A DNA stretch of 64,000 nucleotides from Hortaea werneckii (Eukaryota; Ascomycota; Dothideomycetes; Mycosphaerellales; Teratosphaeriaceae): the NCBI GenBank assembly GCA_037044905.1, contig JBAOKB010000111.1, positions 44,994 to 108,993 of the forward strand, read 5' to 3'. Shown here piece after piece: positions 22,266 through 33,395 of this stretch. Every line of letters starts with the position of its first letter. Position 1 is the first letter of the stretch. A model generated the notes under the pieces. That model ran no database searches. It worked only from the letters and a program-made list of their open reading frames with translations, and was not told where the DNA came from. A program made the translations under genes and the position numbers.

Positions 22266-24755
22266 GCTGAAAGAGGCGCTTATGGTTAGATGGAAGCGAA
22301 ACCCCTGGAAATGTTAGACAGGCCTGGAAGACGGCTGTTTGCGTGATGTCCGCGTATCAAAAACAGATATAGTAGGGGAGATTTTTTCCGTTCTCGAGCA
22401 GTGAAAGAAGCACGACGCGCAGTAATAATGGTATACCTACCTAGATAGCTGAATTTGGCAGCAACACGATGTGGCGGTGCATTGGCTTTCAGTGGATGAT
22501 ATACGATTTCATGGACGTGAATGTTGGATAGCCACCGCAGCGAATGCGGCACAAGCATGCATTGGCTGACAGAGGAAATCGTGGATGTTCGGGTTACTTG
22601 GCGGGCGTCAGACAGCGTCTCTTCACGTGCGAAGACAGCTGGAGAGCGACATCAGTCAGCGCAATTGCGAGGCTTTCTTTCGACACAACAACTGCCACTG
22701 GTGTCATGTCTTGAGCCTGCGATGATGTATCTCCTATCAGGAAGTATGTATGGCCAAAGTCCCTCAAGACGTCACCAGCTCTCCGCTCGATTCAAGGATT
22801 TCTGGGGGCAAGCGCTGAAGAAGATGGGCGGTCGCGCCAACGCGACATGTCAGGCGTGTGAGGTTCTAAGAAGCTCCGGCGTCAAGCGAGTCCAAGTCAC
22901 TAGGCAAGCCTTTTAAGCACGACGACCCAAGAAAGTCCGCAAAGAAGCCAAGGTGGCGGCCAGGAAGAAGGGGGGTGTAGTTCAAGCATGAGTTAAGCTC
23001 CGACCGGCTCGCTTCCAAGACGCCGAGGACGGGGCGATGGAAGAGGTCCTATAGAAGTACATAGTCCATTGAGGTTTTTACATATGCTCGTCGTGAGAAG
23101 ACTTCTTCTGCGACGGAGTCAAGCGTGGATGGAAGGAGTAGGATGCCAGTGAGATATTCGAAGAAAGTAGTACCTCTGTATCTTATTACGTGGCAACTGC
23201 TTTCGTACAGAAAGACAGCTACAACAGCAGAACACAGAAGGTCTTGCCTAGCCTGCCGCTAAGCCAAGCATCGTCACTTTCTCATTGTCTACGGATACCG
23301 GAAGAGGAAACAGAGGGATGGTTCGGTACAGAAGAGAGAGATCAAATGAATCGCGTGGATTGTTGTGGCTTGATGCGTTGAGTCTGACTAGCGACCTGCC
23401 CGGTGATTGCTGGGGCGATGGATAGTAGCGACCGAGTGGAGCAGGCGATCTTGGCGCCATCTTGGTTGTCGGATCTCCGCTAGCCAGGCATCACGTACCC
23501 CATACGCCAGCCATCCAACCTCGTCGCGACATGGGACTGCTGTACCCATGGCAACCGCTTACCCAGCCCTGATTCTCGCCCAGCACACTTCACCTACAGC
23601 GCTCAGGCTTGGACGGCGCGGCATCTCTGCCTTTTCCAAACATTTACGCATGCAATGTCGCTTCACGAGACAGCAGCAGGATGCCGACGTCCGTCAGAGT
23701 ATTGCTGATGCATTCCGATATTATGGACGGATCCTGATGATTGTTTGGGGTCAGCCAGGTCGGTCGGCACACAGGCTTCATTATTACTGCCGGCTCCTTA
23801 CTAGCGGAGATTCAACCCGCCACGCGCTAGAGCGACGGCCGCCCCGTACCGTTCGTTCGTGATGCAAGTCTGTCGCGACGCGCTCGGTCGCCCTGCTCGT
23901 TCCCTCGTCCTGTGCGCGGTCGGTCAACAAGTGGTGCGCCAGGTTGAGTGATGAGTGGTTTGTGTCGCATCCCCGGCCACCTCTACCGCTGGACTCTGGG
24001 CATGACCACGATGGAGCTGACATGCATGGACAGGCGACGGTGGCACGGCATGCTAATGGACGTCGCACGGGGAGACGGGGAAATTTATTATAGGAGGTAC
24101 AGCATCAGCAGCATCAGCATCGACGCATGGCCGTCACGACTTGGCGAGATGGACAAGCGACCTCGAGCAGCTCACTACTAGGAGTACCTCTGGTAGACTC
24201 AGGCGTGGGCGAGCTTGATGAAGCAAGCCTCCGCCGAGCCCTAGACTGTTTTGGGCCAATCGACGGCTGACGCCAAGATCTAATTCCCTCGCCACCGCGC
24301 GCGGGACCAACCGGCATCGAATAAGCTCCGCCCAGAGGAGATCAAGTCGTGGATGCCCAGCCAATGGCAGAGCTTGCCCCTGGTCAGACTTTGGAGATCC
24401 GTCTTGATGGATCCCAGCAGACGCCTAATCGGGCTGGTGGACTGCCGCGCAGGAACTAAAGTCTGCGTCTCAATATAGAATCACCCAGTGAAATTACCGG
24501 TTTCAAACTGGGTTACCGTAGTCGTTAGAGTGCGAGGCTATCTGTGCTCGCCGTCGTGGTGGTCGGGATCAAAAGACCGGGGCTGCCTCCTCCCTGCCCG
24601 GTGCTTTTCCTGCTGCTCCCCCCCCAACCGTCAACACTCAAGAAGGTCGGCTGTCGCTCACTGGTCCTTGATCCCCCTTCGTCCCTCGTTACTGCATACC
24701 ACCAGTCCGACCCCATCCCACTCCACCCCCCTCATTCACCCACACAGCCATCATC
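22266..24755. other. Gene-poor intergenic, 22.3-24.8 kb
   Basis: About 2.5 kb with only short, overlapping frames on both strands and no recognisable domain, transposase or RNA gene. The base composition resembles ordinary intergenic DNA, with no obvious AT-rich signature of repeat-induced point mutation. The last 150 bp are C-rich and form the likely promoter and 5' UTR of the secreted NTF2-like gene. Confidence 0.5.
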
Positions 24756-25346
24756 ATGCGCAGCACCATCATCGCCGTGGCCTCCCTCGCCATGGGTGCC
24801 ATTGCCACCCCCTTCCAGAAGCGCGACTGCAACGAGACCTGCATGACCTACGAGCAGGCCACCGTCGTCGCCAACAACTTCAAGACCCTGATCGCCAACT
24901 ACTCCGACGCCCTGGCTGACCAGACCCTCTCCACCGACTTCATCGACTACTCCGACTCCGTCACCGAGCTGATCAACTCCGGCTGCACGGGACCCCAGCC
25001 GCTCGGCGAGCCGACCTTCGACTCCCTCGAGTCCTTCAAGGCAGGCCAGGGCGCCCAGCCCCCGATCCCCTTCGAGATCCTGAACCTCTGGTACGCCTGC
25101 GAGGGCCCCGTCGTGATCCGCTGGCGCTCCGCCCAGAGCCCGGAGATCATCACGGGCAACATCGTCATGGAGACGGAGCGCGCCTCGGGCGCCGAGCCCT
25201 GGCTCATCAAGACCGTCTACTCCGAGTTCAACTCGGGCGCCTGGCTCGTCAACCTCGGCGTCTTCACCCCGAACTGCTCCGCCAACGGCACCTCGCTCGT
25301 CGGGCCCGTCGGCAAGCGCTCCACCACCCGTCTCTTCCCCTTGTAA
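24756..25346 (+). CDS. Secreted NTF2-like fold protein, unknown function
   Basis: A single exon of 196 residues. The signal peptide (MRSTIIAVASLAMGAIATP) is followed by FQKR, a likely Kex2 site, so the mature protein would begin near the Cys pair CNETC. The region MTYEQATVVANNFKTLI...SDALADQTLSTDFIDYSDSV matches the start of NTF2/SnoaL-like cone folds, and the strand pattern VVIRWRSAQ...GNIVMETE...WLIKTVYSEFN fits the rest. Four cysteines could make two disulfides. This family of small secreted fungal proteins has no established function; a host-interaction role is possible but unproven. Third codon positions are almost entirely C or G, much more biased than neighbours, suggesting high expression. 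It stands alone between two gene-poor, repeat-bearing stretches. Confidence 0.85.
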   Translation: MRSTIIAVASLAMGAIATPFQKRDCNETCMTYEQATVVANNFKTLIANYSDALADQTLSTDFIDYSDSVTELINSGCTGPQPLGEPTFDSLESFKAGQGAQPPIPFEILNLWYACEGPVVIRWRSAQSPEIITGNIVMETERASGAEPWLIKTVYSEFNSGAWLVNLGVFTPNCSANGTSLVGPVGKRSTTRLFPL

Positions 25347-26307
25347 AGAGAGTAACATCTTCTCTTGAGAAGGACGGACTCACGCCCTGGACCCCAAACC
25401 CTTCCATCTTAACCTCACGACGTCGATGCATGGAAGAGCTACGTCCAGCTGACGCAGGCTCTCCCATACCTCCCTCCGCATGATACCATGTCTATTCTAC
25501 TTCAGAGCTAGCCGGATGGCGTTTTCAGCTTGGCGAATCCCATTGGGGTAAACGACGGGGTTTGGATTTTGAACCACACGACTATCGAACTCTATTATTC
25601 TTTTCCATGATTTCTTTCTGTGGACATATTTAATGGTGGTGGGAAGACACAGGAAAATTTCTTTCCTAGCATAGCATCATGTAAGAAAGTTGTAAAAAGG
25701 CCATGATACTTCCTTTCCGTTTAGACGAAATCGGAGAGAAAACACTTCCGCCGTGTGTAATTGTAATTTGAAGATGTTGTCTTTTTGTAGACGATTTACC
25801 AAACCTTGTTCCTATAACTCCATGCCGTATCTTGTACATATCTTAATCCAATCGGTTGTATAGACCCGCTCCCCTCCCCCTTAAGAATACTACCTACCCT
25901 CTCCTCTCCCTTCTGTTCCTCTTCCTCTTCTACTAACCTATCCCTTCCCTATTCCTCCTCCCCTCTCCCCTTCTACTAACATGTCCCTCCCCCCGTAGAA
26001 CCTCTCCCTCCCTTTCTAACCATATTATATCTATCCATCCCTATTAAGTCCCTTCTATACCGCTCCTTTGTCTTTCCTCCCTTTACTCCTTTTCCCTTTC
26101 CTTCCCTCTTTTCCTTGCCCTCCTTTCCCTATCTACGTTGCTTCTTGCTCTTAGCTTCTTGTCGAGAAAGAGTCCTATGTATACTCTTAAAGAAATTTTT
26201 GGTTAGATTATTTTATCCTTCCCTTAAGTACGACAAGGGAGGTTAGGTACTTTCTTGCGTACGCTCTTGCTCGCTTGCTCGCTTGCTCGCTCCCTCTCTC
26301 TCTTTCT

Positions 26308-26547
26308 CCCTCTCTCCCTCTCTCCCTCTCTCCCTCTCTCCCTCTCTCCCTCTCTCCCTCTCTCCCTCTCTCCCTCTCTCCCTCTCTCCCTCTCTCCCTC
26401 TCTCCCTCTCTCCCTCTCTCCCTCTCTCCCTCTCTCCCTCTCTCCCTCTCTCCCTCTCTCCCTCTCTCCCTCTCTCCCTCTCTCCCTCTCTCCCTCTCTC
26501 CCTCTCTCCCTCTCTCCCTCTCTCCCTCTCTCCCTCTCTCCCTCTCT
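26308..26547 (+). repeat. Tandem array of the 8-mer CCCTCTCT, about 30 copies
   Basis: A near-perfect 8-bp repeat of about 240 nt, flanked by CTCG and CTCT variants. It generates long Leu/Ser/Pro frames in all three plus-strand phases and Arg/Glu frames on the other strand; these are not genes. It has no spacers, so it is not a CRISPR array. Confidence 0.95.
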
Positions 26548-26807
26548 CTCTCTATTTACTAACATCTTATAAACTTCCTTAATCCCTTTCCCTATAAAAG
26601 ATACCTCCCTCGGTCTTCCGTACTTCTCGGTCGTAAATACACGCATAAGCTAGCTAGGACACTAGCAAACAACGCTGCGCATCTAACGATATTGACGTCT
26701 CCTTAAATAGTAAGTGTAGTAGAAATGGGACGAAAAGGCAAGGGTAGACGGGGAAGGAGCAACTCTGTCGGATAAAGTCATTTTACATTTCAGATTTCCT
26801 AACGTAT

Positions 26808-26823
26808 AAAAAAAAAAAAAAAA
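26808..26823 (+). repeat. A16 homopolymer
   Basis: Sixteen consecutive A in the gene-poor interval. It could be a relic of a retroposed poly(A) tail, but no target-site duplication or retroelement body was recognised. Confidence 0.85.
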
Positions 26824-26914
26824 GGGAAGCGCACGATACTAGGAAGTGTCTCTAGCTTTCTTTGCAGGAAGTATTGTTCAAATTAGACGCCTTTCCTCAG
26901 ACACGAATCCGTAT

Positions 26915-26978
26915 CTTCTTCTTCTTCTTCTTCTTCTTCTTCTTCTTCTTCTTCTTCTTCTTCTTCTTCTTCTTCTTC
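26915..26978 (+). repeat. (CTT)21 microsatellite
   Basis: A perfect trinucleotide array of about 64 nt in intergenic DNA. Confidence 0.95.
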
Positions 26979-27812
26979 CACTAACGACTTGTAGTAGGAT
27001 TCTTCTTCAGTTCTACCAAGAAATTAATAAATGGAAAGAAAGGAGAAATTCTCTACAACCAACAGTTGCCGAAAGGGGACACGGTCATTTGATCTCCTCG
27101 GTCGGGGAGTGGGAAGATGGAAAGCACGACAGGAGTACGACATAATATATCGAAGGAAGGAAATCCGGACCGGCGGAAAGTGACAGCTAGATACTTTGAC
27201 GCTTCGGCAAAGGGGGAAAAAGAGAAAGGAGGAGGAGGAGGAGGAATGACATGTAGAAGAAGAAAGCGAAATAATATCTTTACATTTTCCTTATCCTACA
27301 TCACTTTCTCCCTATCCACCTCACAATGTAACAAATACTAGAATACAGTCTCTTCGCATACCGGTCGTCGTTGCTCCAAGCCTCAAACCTCTCCCAGCTG
27401 GAAGCGAGGGATTGTTAGAGATGGAGTAAAGCTGGTCGGATGAGCTAAACGCTAGACGCCTTGGGAGAAACGCTAAGCCTTCCCACGAAATTCCGCTGGA
27501 CATTCTGTGACAGAGCTTCTCAGGGCTGATGAGGGATTAGTGAGGGGGGGGTCGAGACACAGTGCGAGTTCCAGAAATCTCGGTTCTCTTCCAACTCGAA
27601 ATTCCGTTCACCTGCTGACCCACCAACGCCATGGCGCCTTGGGGGGAGGGGGTGAAACCCCATCCTTCCTTTTCCCTACACACACCCCGCTTGAAACTGA
27701 GGGAGACAACCACCGGGGACCGGTTCTTTCATTGCAACATCCCCAGAAACACAAAGATTCTCGCATAACTCCCCCAGCGCCCAGCAACCTGCCTCAAACC
27801 CCCCCGCTCCCT

Positions 27813-29094
27813 TTAATCCCTCACACAGTCCCTCCACCACCTCAGCGCCTGCTCGCCATAACTCCCCTCCTTCGGCTTCTCAGCCTGCAACGTCTCAGCC
27901 AAAAGCCTCAACCCGCTCTCATAATCCTCTCGAACCCGGGTCATCAGCTCGAACTGCTCTGTCGACAAAGACGAAACAGAACCTTCCTTCTTCCCCGCCT
28001 GCTGGCCCAGAATCTTCTCCGCCAACGACAACCCATGCCAAAGCGGCACCCCCATCAGCATTTCCCGCTGGGGCCCGGATTTCCGGGGCGTGAGACTGCC
28101 CCGCAGCTGGCGGGCTTCCGGGTGCGAAGTCGACAGGATGGAGAGCAGCCGGGCGGTATACGTGCCCACTTTCCCATCCGAATCCCTTCCAGCTTGGAAT
28201 TTCCAGGAATACACGGCCGCGAGCTCGAGGAAGAGGGCGAGGACTTCGGGACGTCGACGGGGGTCGTTGGGCCGGAGGATGTGATTCTTGGTCGTCTTGA
28301 TGCAAGGGTTGTGCTCGGGCGTTTCGAGCAAGAGGGCGATCTGGTTGGCGGCTTTGAGGGAGTGGAGGAGGGTTTCTTCGTTGGCCCAGCCGGCGAGTTG
28401 CGGGGTCGAGTGCAGGGCCCAGAGGACGTTTTGCAGGACTTCGTCGTGCCGGAGGGTCAGGCCGGTGTTGCTGGATTGTTGCAGGCATTGGATGATGATG
28501 CCGATGCGACCGGCGGAGGCGGCTTTGCGGACGGTTTTGCCCAGGGCTTTTTCTTCTAGCTTCGCGCCGGAGTGTTTGAGGCCTGTGAGGAGGGAGGGGA
28601 GGTTGGTCCAGTTGTTGGTGCTGGCCATGAGGTCGATGGCGCGGTGGAAGAGGTCGGTGCGGTTCGGGATGTCCTTTTCGCGGTCCAGCCATTCGAGGTT
28701 GACTTCTTCGTCGGCGACGTTGACGGTTACGGGGTTGTCTTGTAGCTGCTGGCGGTACTTCCTGCCGAGGATCATGCGGCGTTCTTGTTTGGGGAGGTAG
28801 CCCGGGATGAAGTGGGTGGAGCGCATCGAGGCCAGTACATTGTTGAGGTCGTCGTTGGAGGTTTCGGAGAAGTTGGGAATGCCGTCTATGATGATCTTGT
28901 TAGCCAACCCGCTTTGTGAAGTCCAATGTCGTTGTGGACGTGTAAAGATATATGGATGTGCTTATATGGGACATACGGTGCTTCCGTCTCCCCGCGGAGG
29001 AGGTGAAGGCGCGGCGGGCGGCGGTGGAGGAGTCGGCGGAGTGGGTGGCGGTGCGCTGGAGGCGGAGCGCACAGCGGGTACAGACGTTGTTCAT
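27813..29094 (-). CDS. Predicted mitochondrial protein, unknown function
   Basis: Two exons on the minus strand: 28977-29094 and 27813-28885 (396 residues). The 91-nt intron has donor GTATGT, branch GGCTAACAAG and acceptor CATAG. The N-terminus (MNNVCTRCALRLQR, then TAARRAFTSSAGRRK) is rich in Arg, Ser and Ala without acids, a typical mitochondrial presequence with a plausible cleavage near RAFTSS. The rest is mainly helical, for instance DLFHRAIDLMASTNNWTNLP and LRHDEVLQNVLWALHSTPQL, with a helical-repeat look reminiscent of PPR-like or RNA-binding mitochondrial proteins, but no defined repeat could be assigned. It shares a 209-bp divergent promoter with mitochondrial ribosomal protein bL19m. 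A role in mitochondrial gene expression is inferred from presequence and neighbour only. Confidence 0.75.
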
Positions 29095-29303
29095 GTTGAC
29101 GATGGTCTTGACAAGGACTATGGTGTGAAGTACTGTTCTCCTGTTGTACTTTCCCTTCCATCCCATCCCATTGAAGCTTCACTTCTGTCTTGGCTTTCCC
29201 GAACTTCCCCGCAATCCATCCAGCGCGCCCATACCAGCGGACAGTCCAGTGAGAGTATTGTACGCATCTCACGTAGAAGACTGCCTCTCTCCGCACCGCC
29301 GCC
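29095..29303. promoter_or_regulatory. Bidirectional promoter region of two mitochondrial-protein genes
   Basis: The 209 bp between the start codons of the divergent presequence-bearing protein and bL19m must supply both promoters and 5' UTRs. No TATA box was seen. The arrangement could allow shared regulation. Confidence 0.5.
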
Positions 29304-30096
29304 ATGTCGCTCTCCGCCCCCGCCGCTCGACCGCTGGCGAATCTCAAACAGGCATTAAGGCAATGCCGCGCTGAGCGCCAACAACTCCACCGCCGCTATG
29401 CATCCACCGCCGCCGACACCTACCCATCGCTCGCAACCAGATATCCTCCCCCGGCGGCCGGCTTCAGACCCGGGCAAGCCATAAAACAGAATCGTACGTC
29501 TACTCATCATCAATCCACTTTGTAATGCCTCAAGCTAATCCGGTCCATTACCAGGCCGCGAAGAGGGCATGAAGAAAATCCCCGTCGTGCCTCCCCCCCG
29601 CTCCACCACCAAAGCCTGTCCGGACCCCATCTCGGCCGTCACCGCCGCCCAGCTCACCACCCTCGACCCAACCGGCGCCCGGACCCGGCTCTTCAGCCCG
29701 ACGAACCCAGAACGCGCCCAAGTCGGGGACATCCTCCTTGTCCGCCTCAAATCCGGCGAACCCTTCTCAGGAATCCTGCTCAACATCCGCAGCCGGCACA
29801 GCAAGATCGACACAGCGATCCTCCTCCGCAACCAACTCACCCGCGTTGGGGTAGAGATGTGGTATAAAGTCTTCTCGCCGGAAGTGGAAGGGATCGAAGT
29901 CGTGCAGCGCAAGGAGAAGCGCGCGCGGCGAGCGAAATTGTATTACATGCGGCAGCCGCGTCATGATGTCGGCAGCGTGGAGGGGATCGTGAAGCAGTAT
30001 ATGCGACGGACGGGCGGGCCGTTGGGAGGCCGGGATGCGAAGGGGAGAGGGGCGAATTCGGGGAGTAAGAAGAATAACAAGAAAGGGAGGAATTAG
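29304..30096 (+). CDS. IMG1: Mitochondrial large-subunit ribosomal protein bL19m
   Basis: Two exons, 29304-29493 and 29555-30096 (243 residues), with a 61-nt intron (donor GTACGT, acceptor CCAG, upstream CAAGCTAATC branch). A basic N-terminus with QLHRRYASTAAD is a mitochondrial presequence. The L19 domain is clear: VGDILLVRLKSGEPFSG, ILLNIRSRHSKIDTAILLRN, VGVEMWYKVFSPEVEGIEVV and KRARRAKLYYMR. The C-terminal tail is Gly/Lys-rich and disordered. bL19 sits at the subunit interface of the mitoribosome; the yeast counterpart is Img1, required for respiratory growth. Confidence 0.9.
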
Positions 30097-32498
30097 AGGG
30101 TGGGAGAGTCAGAGGGAGTGAAGGAGAAAGGATGGATGGAGGGGACTGCGCAAGGCGGCGATCCCCCCTTCTCATGTATTCATATCATGTGCATTAGATA
30201 TTCTGCATAGCGCAAGGACCGGCGTAATTCTTTTCATCCCAATTCCAGAGGACTTGAAGTTTTTCCAAGGAAGCCCTCGCTTTCAGCCCCTACGTCCTAG
30301 GAATCTACTGTCAGAGCTCACTGCAGCTTTGATAGCACTCCGTCCTGAATCCCTGGCATCCAGAGATTTCGTGCAGCAGCAAGAGCATCCGAAAGGAATC
30401 AGGAAAGGGGATAAAAGACGACGAGGAGTAGGAAGACAGATAGGAATCATTGGGGAGGCATCGTCGGGCCATAAAGGTGGGAGAAACTCCTCCAGACAGA
30501 AGCATCTGCTTGAAAGGTGAAGGCTCATATGATGAGTTTAGGTCCAGCCAGAGAAAGAAACTATGAGTTTGAGAATACCTCATGGCTTTGTGCCAGACGA
30601 AGGAGCTTCAATGAAAAAGGAATCGCCAGGCAGAGTCCAATGTGAGCGACTGTCTCGAGCCGAAAGGAAAAACCATACCTGGGTACGTATAGGATTGGAA
30701 GGCCTGCCAGCTGAATAGTGCTTAAATTGGTGACTTGCCTGACCCAACCTCTTTATTTAGATCGGGCAATCCTGCATCTCGCCAGATGGGAGTTTCGTCC
30801 TGCCACATCATACTTCACTCCCAATTCATTCAGATATTTTGGACGCTTGCGCCGATACGCCGGCATGTCTGCCCTTACGCATAGCAACCCTATTGCAGAT
30901 GCCAGACCGGTGTGGATTTCCGCGAGCCTATCGTACACTTGAAAATCATGTGTGCGGATGGCACCGCATACGAGCTGAATGGAGGAGATTCCGATTGCTG
31001 CTTGACTCCCCATAAACAGTCTGATATGTGGCTGAGCGCTTGGGGGATCAGCTCACCAGGAGCTGCGACGTTGTCTACTCGGGAGCAGAGCCCGTCAAAA
31101 TGTCATAAAGACATTCGGAAGTATCTCCTCATCACCACCCATCTCAATGACTCCAGCTCTTCTTCTCGCTTGGGGGGCGCGGACTTCGTATTGTGAAACG
31201 ACTCGCCCCGGGAGCAATGCACCGTTCCTTCTGTCCCATCCAAGCGGGTGCGTCTGCATATGCACTCCACGAAAAATATAAGCAGCAGCGACGATCCATC
31301 ATGTAACGAAGAGCAAGTAGGAAGATCGTTCAGGTACCATCTCCAACTCTGCTTACCCCCTCCATTAGCCAGAGCCGGTGTCTGATGTTGGAGATAGCAT
31401 AAACCGAACATCTAGTTTACTCTTCCAGAGATCGGAGTGTATCGTTGCAAATCCGCAAAGAGAGAAAAGACTTAAACCTACACACGAATATGGACCTCGA
31501 TGCAACTATCCCCACGAGCAAAGAGAGTAGCCATTGCAACAGTTCGCTCAACGTGGACCACATTGATTCAAAGCGGTCAATCGCAGGGTTTATTTCTGGA
31601 CTCAGATCCCATCCCCTGCTTCGCTTCTCGTCATGCACTCCACCACGACCTCGGGATGCTGACTTGCAGATCTTCTGGAGGGAAAAGATGGCAAGGCTTC
31701 CGTCGATCCTGACGATTTGATCAGGCTGTACTGGAAATGACCCTTTCCCTTTCTTCAGCCGGATTCCCGTTCAAGGCCTGTACGGAAGCGTGGCTGAGTG
31801 TAAGATTGCATCTACTCTGCCGCCACCATAATATTCCCCCTTCCTGCCAGTTCGAAACTCTCATCTGATGGGCCTCTGCAGGTATGTACCTGAGTGTGAG
31901 ACTCTCCACATCCCTGCTGCTACTCATTTTCGCCAAGCTACTGCACCCCGACATCGTGCCTGATTTCAGCGTCCAACGATCGCTCGGACAGGGATTTGGG
32001 GCAGGATGACCGCATATTCTGGTTCTCTGGATACCCCGTCAACAGTGTGTTCGTGTTCCTGTGCTGTGCACTTCCTCCACGCTAGCCGCACGTGTAGGGA
32101 CAGGATCCATGAAAATTCAATGAAGCACTGCAGATACGACCTATACTGATGTTCATTATGCATAGGTCAAGGTTTGCATTTGCTTCAACGCCGCTGTTTG
32201 ACTGGTTTGTCTTCAGCTGTAGGGGCGGATTGATCAGCTCGTTGTTTCCGAAGCGCACGCCATCACGACAATGTCATGGCACTATTCCTGTCACAAGCGG
32301 AGATGCCTTCAGCAATGCAATGCGATGAACAAGGGCTGATCAGGTTGTGAGGAATGAGTATAAAGGTAGGAAAAATCCTCACGAGAAAACGGCCTCTCAT
32401 CAGCAAGCAACCTCTCAACCAAGAGTCACGAGTTGTCCACACCTCATTGGTTCTTACATCTATCTCACCAAAGCCTTTCGTTTTCCCGAGCTACCACA
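30097..32498. other. Intergenic, 30.1-32.5 kb
   Basis: A 2.4-kb gap. The longest candidate is a minus-strand frame at 30753-31013 (86 codons), which has no family resemblance and overlaps an equally long opposite frame. No repeats or RNA genes were recognised. Confidence 0.5.
32359..32365 (+). promoter_or_regulatory. TATA-like box upstream of the Thr-rich secreted protein gene
   Basis: TATAAAG lies 134 bp before the start codon at 32499, a plausible distance for a fungal TATA element with a leader of about 100 nt. No experimental support. Confidence 0.4.
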
Positions 32499-33322
32499 AT
32501 GCAGATCATTAATCTTGCAATCTTCGCTCTTTTGGGCTTTGCTGCTGCTCTGCCAGCCGATACTACAGCCCCAGCAGGCTACACTACCAAAGAAACGACG
32601 ACAAAGAAAACCACCTCCTCGACCAAGGATATCAGTACCCCCTACACTTCAACCACTTGCACCAAATCAACCGGCTACATCACTTCCACGGGCACCAAAA
32701 CTTATACCACCGACAAAGTCACCACGATCTGGGTCACGAGCACTGTGACAAAGGATTACCCAACAACAGAAATCACCAAAGTCCCCTCGACCATCGTGAC
32801 CAACAAGCCGGAAACCAAAACAATCACGAAGGATGAAACCAGCGTGACGAAGAAGCTGTCGACTTATACGACCGTCAAGACCGTGCCGGAATCGACGGTG
32901 ACATACAAGACGACGACGATTGTCTCGAAGATCCCCGTCACGATCAGCACGAATAAAGTCAAGACAGAGACGAAGACGACTGAGGTACCCTCGACGGTGA
33001 CGAAGTAAGTCCAAGCCCTCGCCCTTCTATTCCCCTCCTTCCTCTCTATACAAAACCTCCAACCTTCCCACTCTACATCTACTAAGCTTGAAAAAAAAGA
33101 CACATCACAACCGCGACCACAATCACCAAACCCTACACGCTCACGACCGAAATCCCGACGACGAAGGTCACGACCAAGCATTCGACATACACGACCAAAG
33201 TGGGCAAACCCACGACCTCGCTGTGCACGGAGACGACGAAGTACACGACCACGTCCAAGACGGTGGGTAGTGTGTGCACGACGACGACGGGGTGGACGAA
33301 AGGGCCGGGTGGGTATGAGTAA
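32499..33322 (+). CDS. Thr-rich secreted mucin-like cell-surface protein
   Basis: Two exons, 32499-33004 and 33100-33322 (242 residues). The 95-nt intron has donor GTAAGT, a perfect TACTAAGC branch site and an acceptor after eight A. The signal peptide (MQIINLAIFALLGFAAALPA) is followed by a protein made almost wholly of Thr, Lys, Ser and Val in loosely repeated TxTVTK and TTxxT units. Examples are TSTVTKDYPTTEITKVPSTI and, after the splice, TKPYTLTTEIPTTKVTTK. Only a few Cys occur, two near the C-terminus. Dense O-mannosylation and a wall or extracellular location are expected. No GPI-anchor signal follows. Function is unknown; adhesin-like or protective roles are seen for similar proteins. 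Confidence 0.8.
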
Positions 33323-33360
33323 AGAGGGGACTGAGCGCACTCATGCTGTCCTGGTCGTGT

Positions 33361-33395
<35 letters not shown>

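Larger units (their letters stand above)
25347..27812. other. Pyrimidine-rich, repeat-bearing intergenic, 25.3-27.8 kb
   Basis: After the NTF2-like gene come about 500 bp of mixed, AT-richer DNA. From about 25860 to 26560 the plus strand is strongly C/T-rich, including an 8-bp tandem array. Further on are a CTT array and an A16 run. No gene was recognised. Confidence 0.6.

Noticed and set aside
26308..26547. CRISPR-like array
   Set aside because: The repeat unit is 8 bp and perfectly contiguous with no spacers, in a eukaryotic setting.
26224..26646. Several about 100-codon frames rich in Leu-Ser-Pro or Arg-Glu-Gly
   Set aside because: All are produced by the CCCTCTCT tandem array in different phases.
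26808..26823. Retroposon poly(A) tail
   Set aside because: Only an A16 run is present; no reverse transcriptase remnant or target-site duplication was seen.
27507..28559. 350-codon plus-strand frame over the mitochondrial-protein gene
   Set aside because: It is antisense to a spliced gene with a clear presequence and shows Pro/Gly-biased shadow composition.
30753..31013. 86-codon minus-strand frame in the 30-32 kb gap
   Set aside because: No recognisable domain, an equally long opposite frame, and no splice or start-site support.
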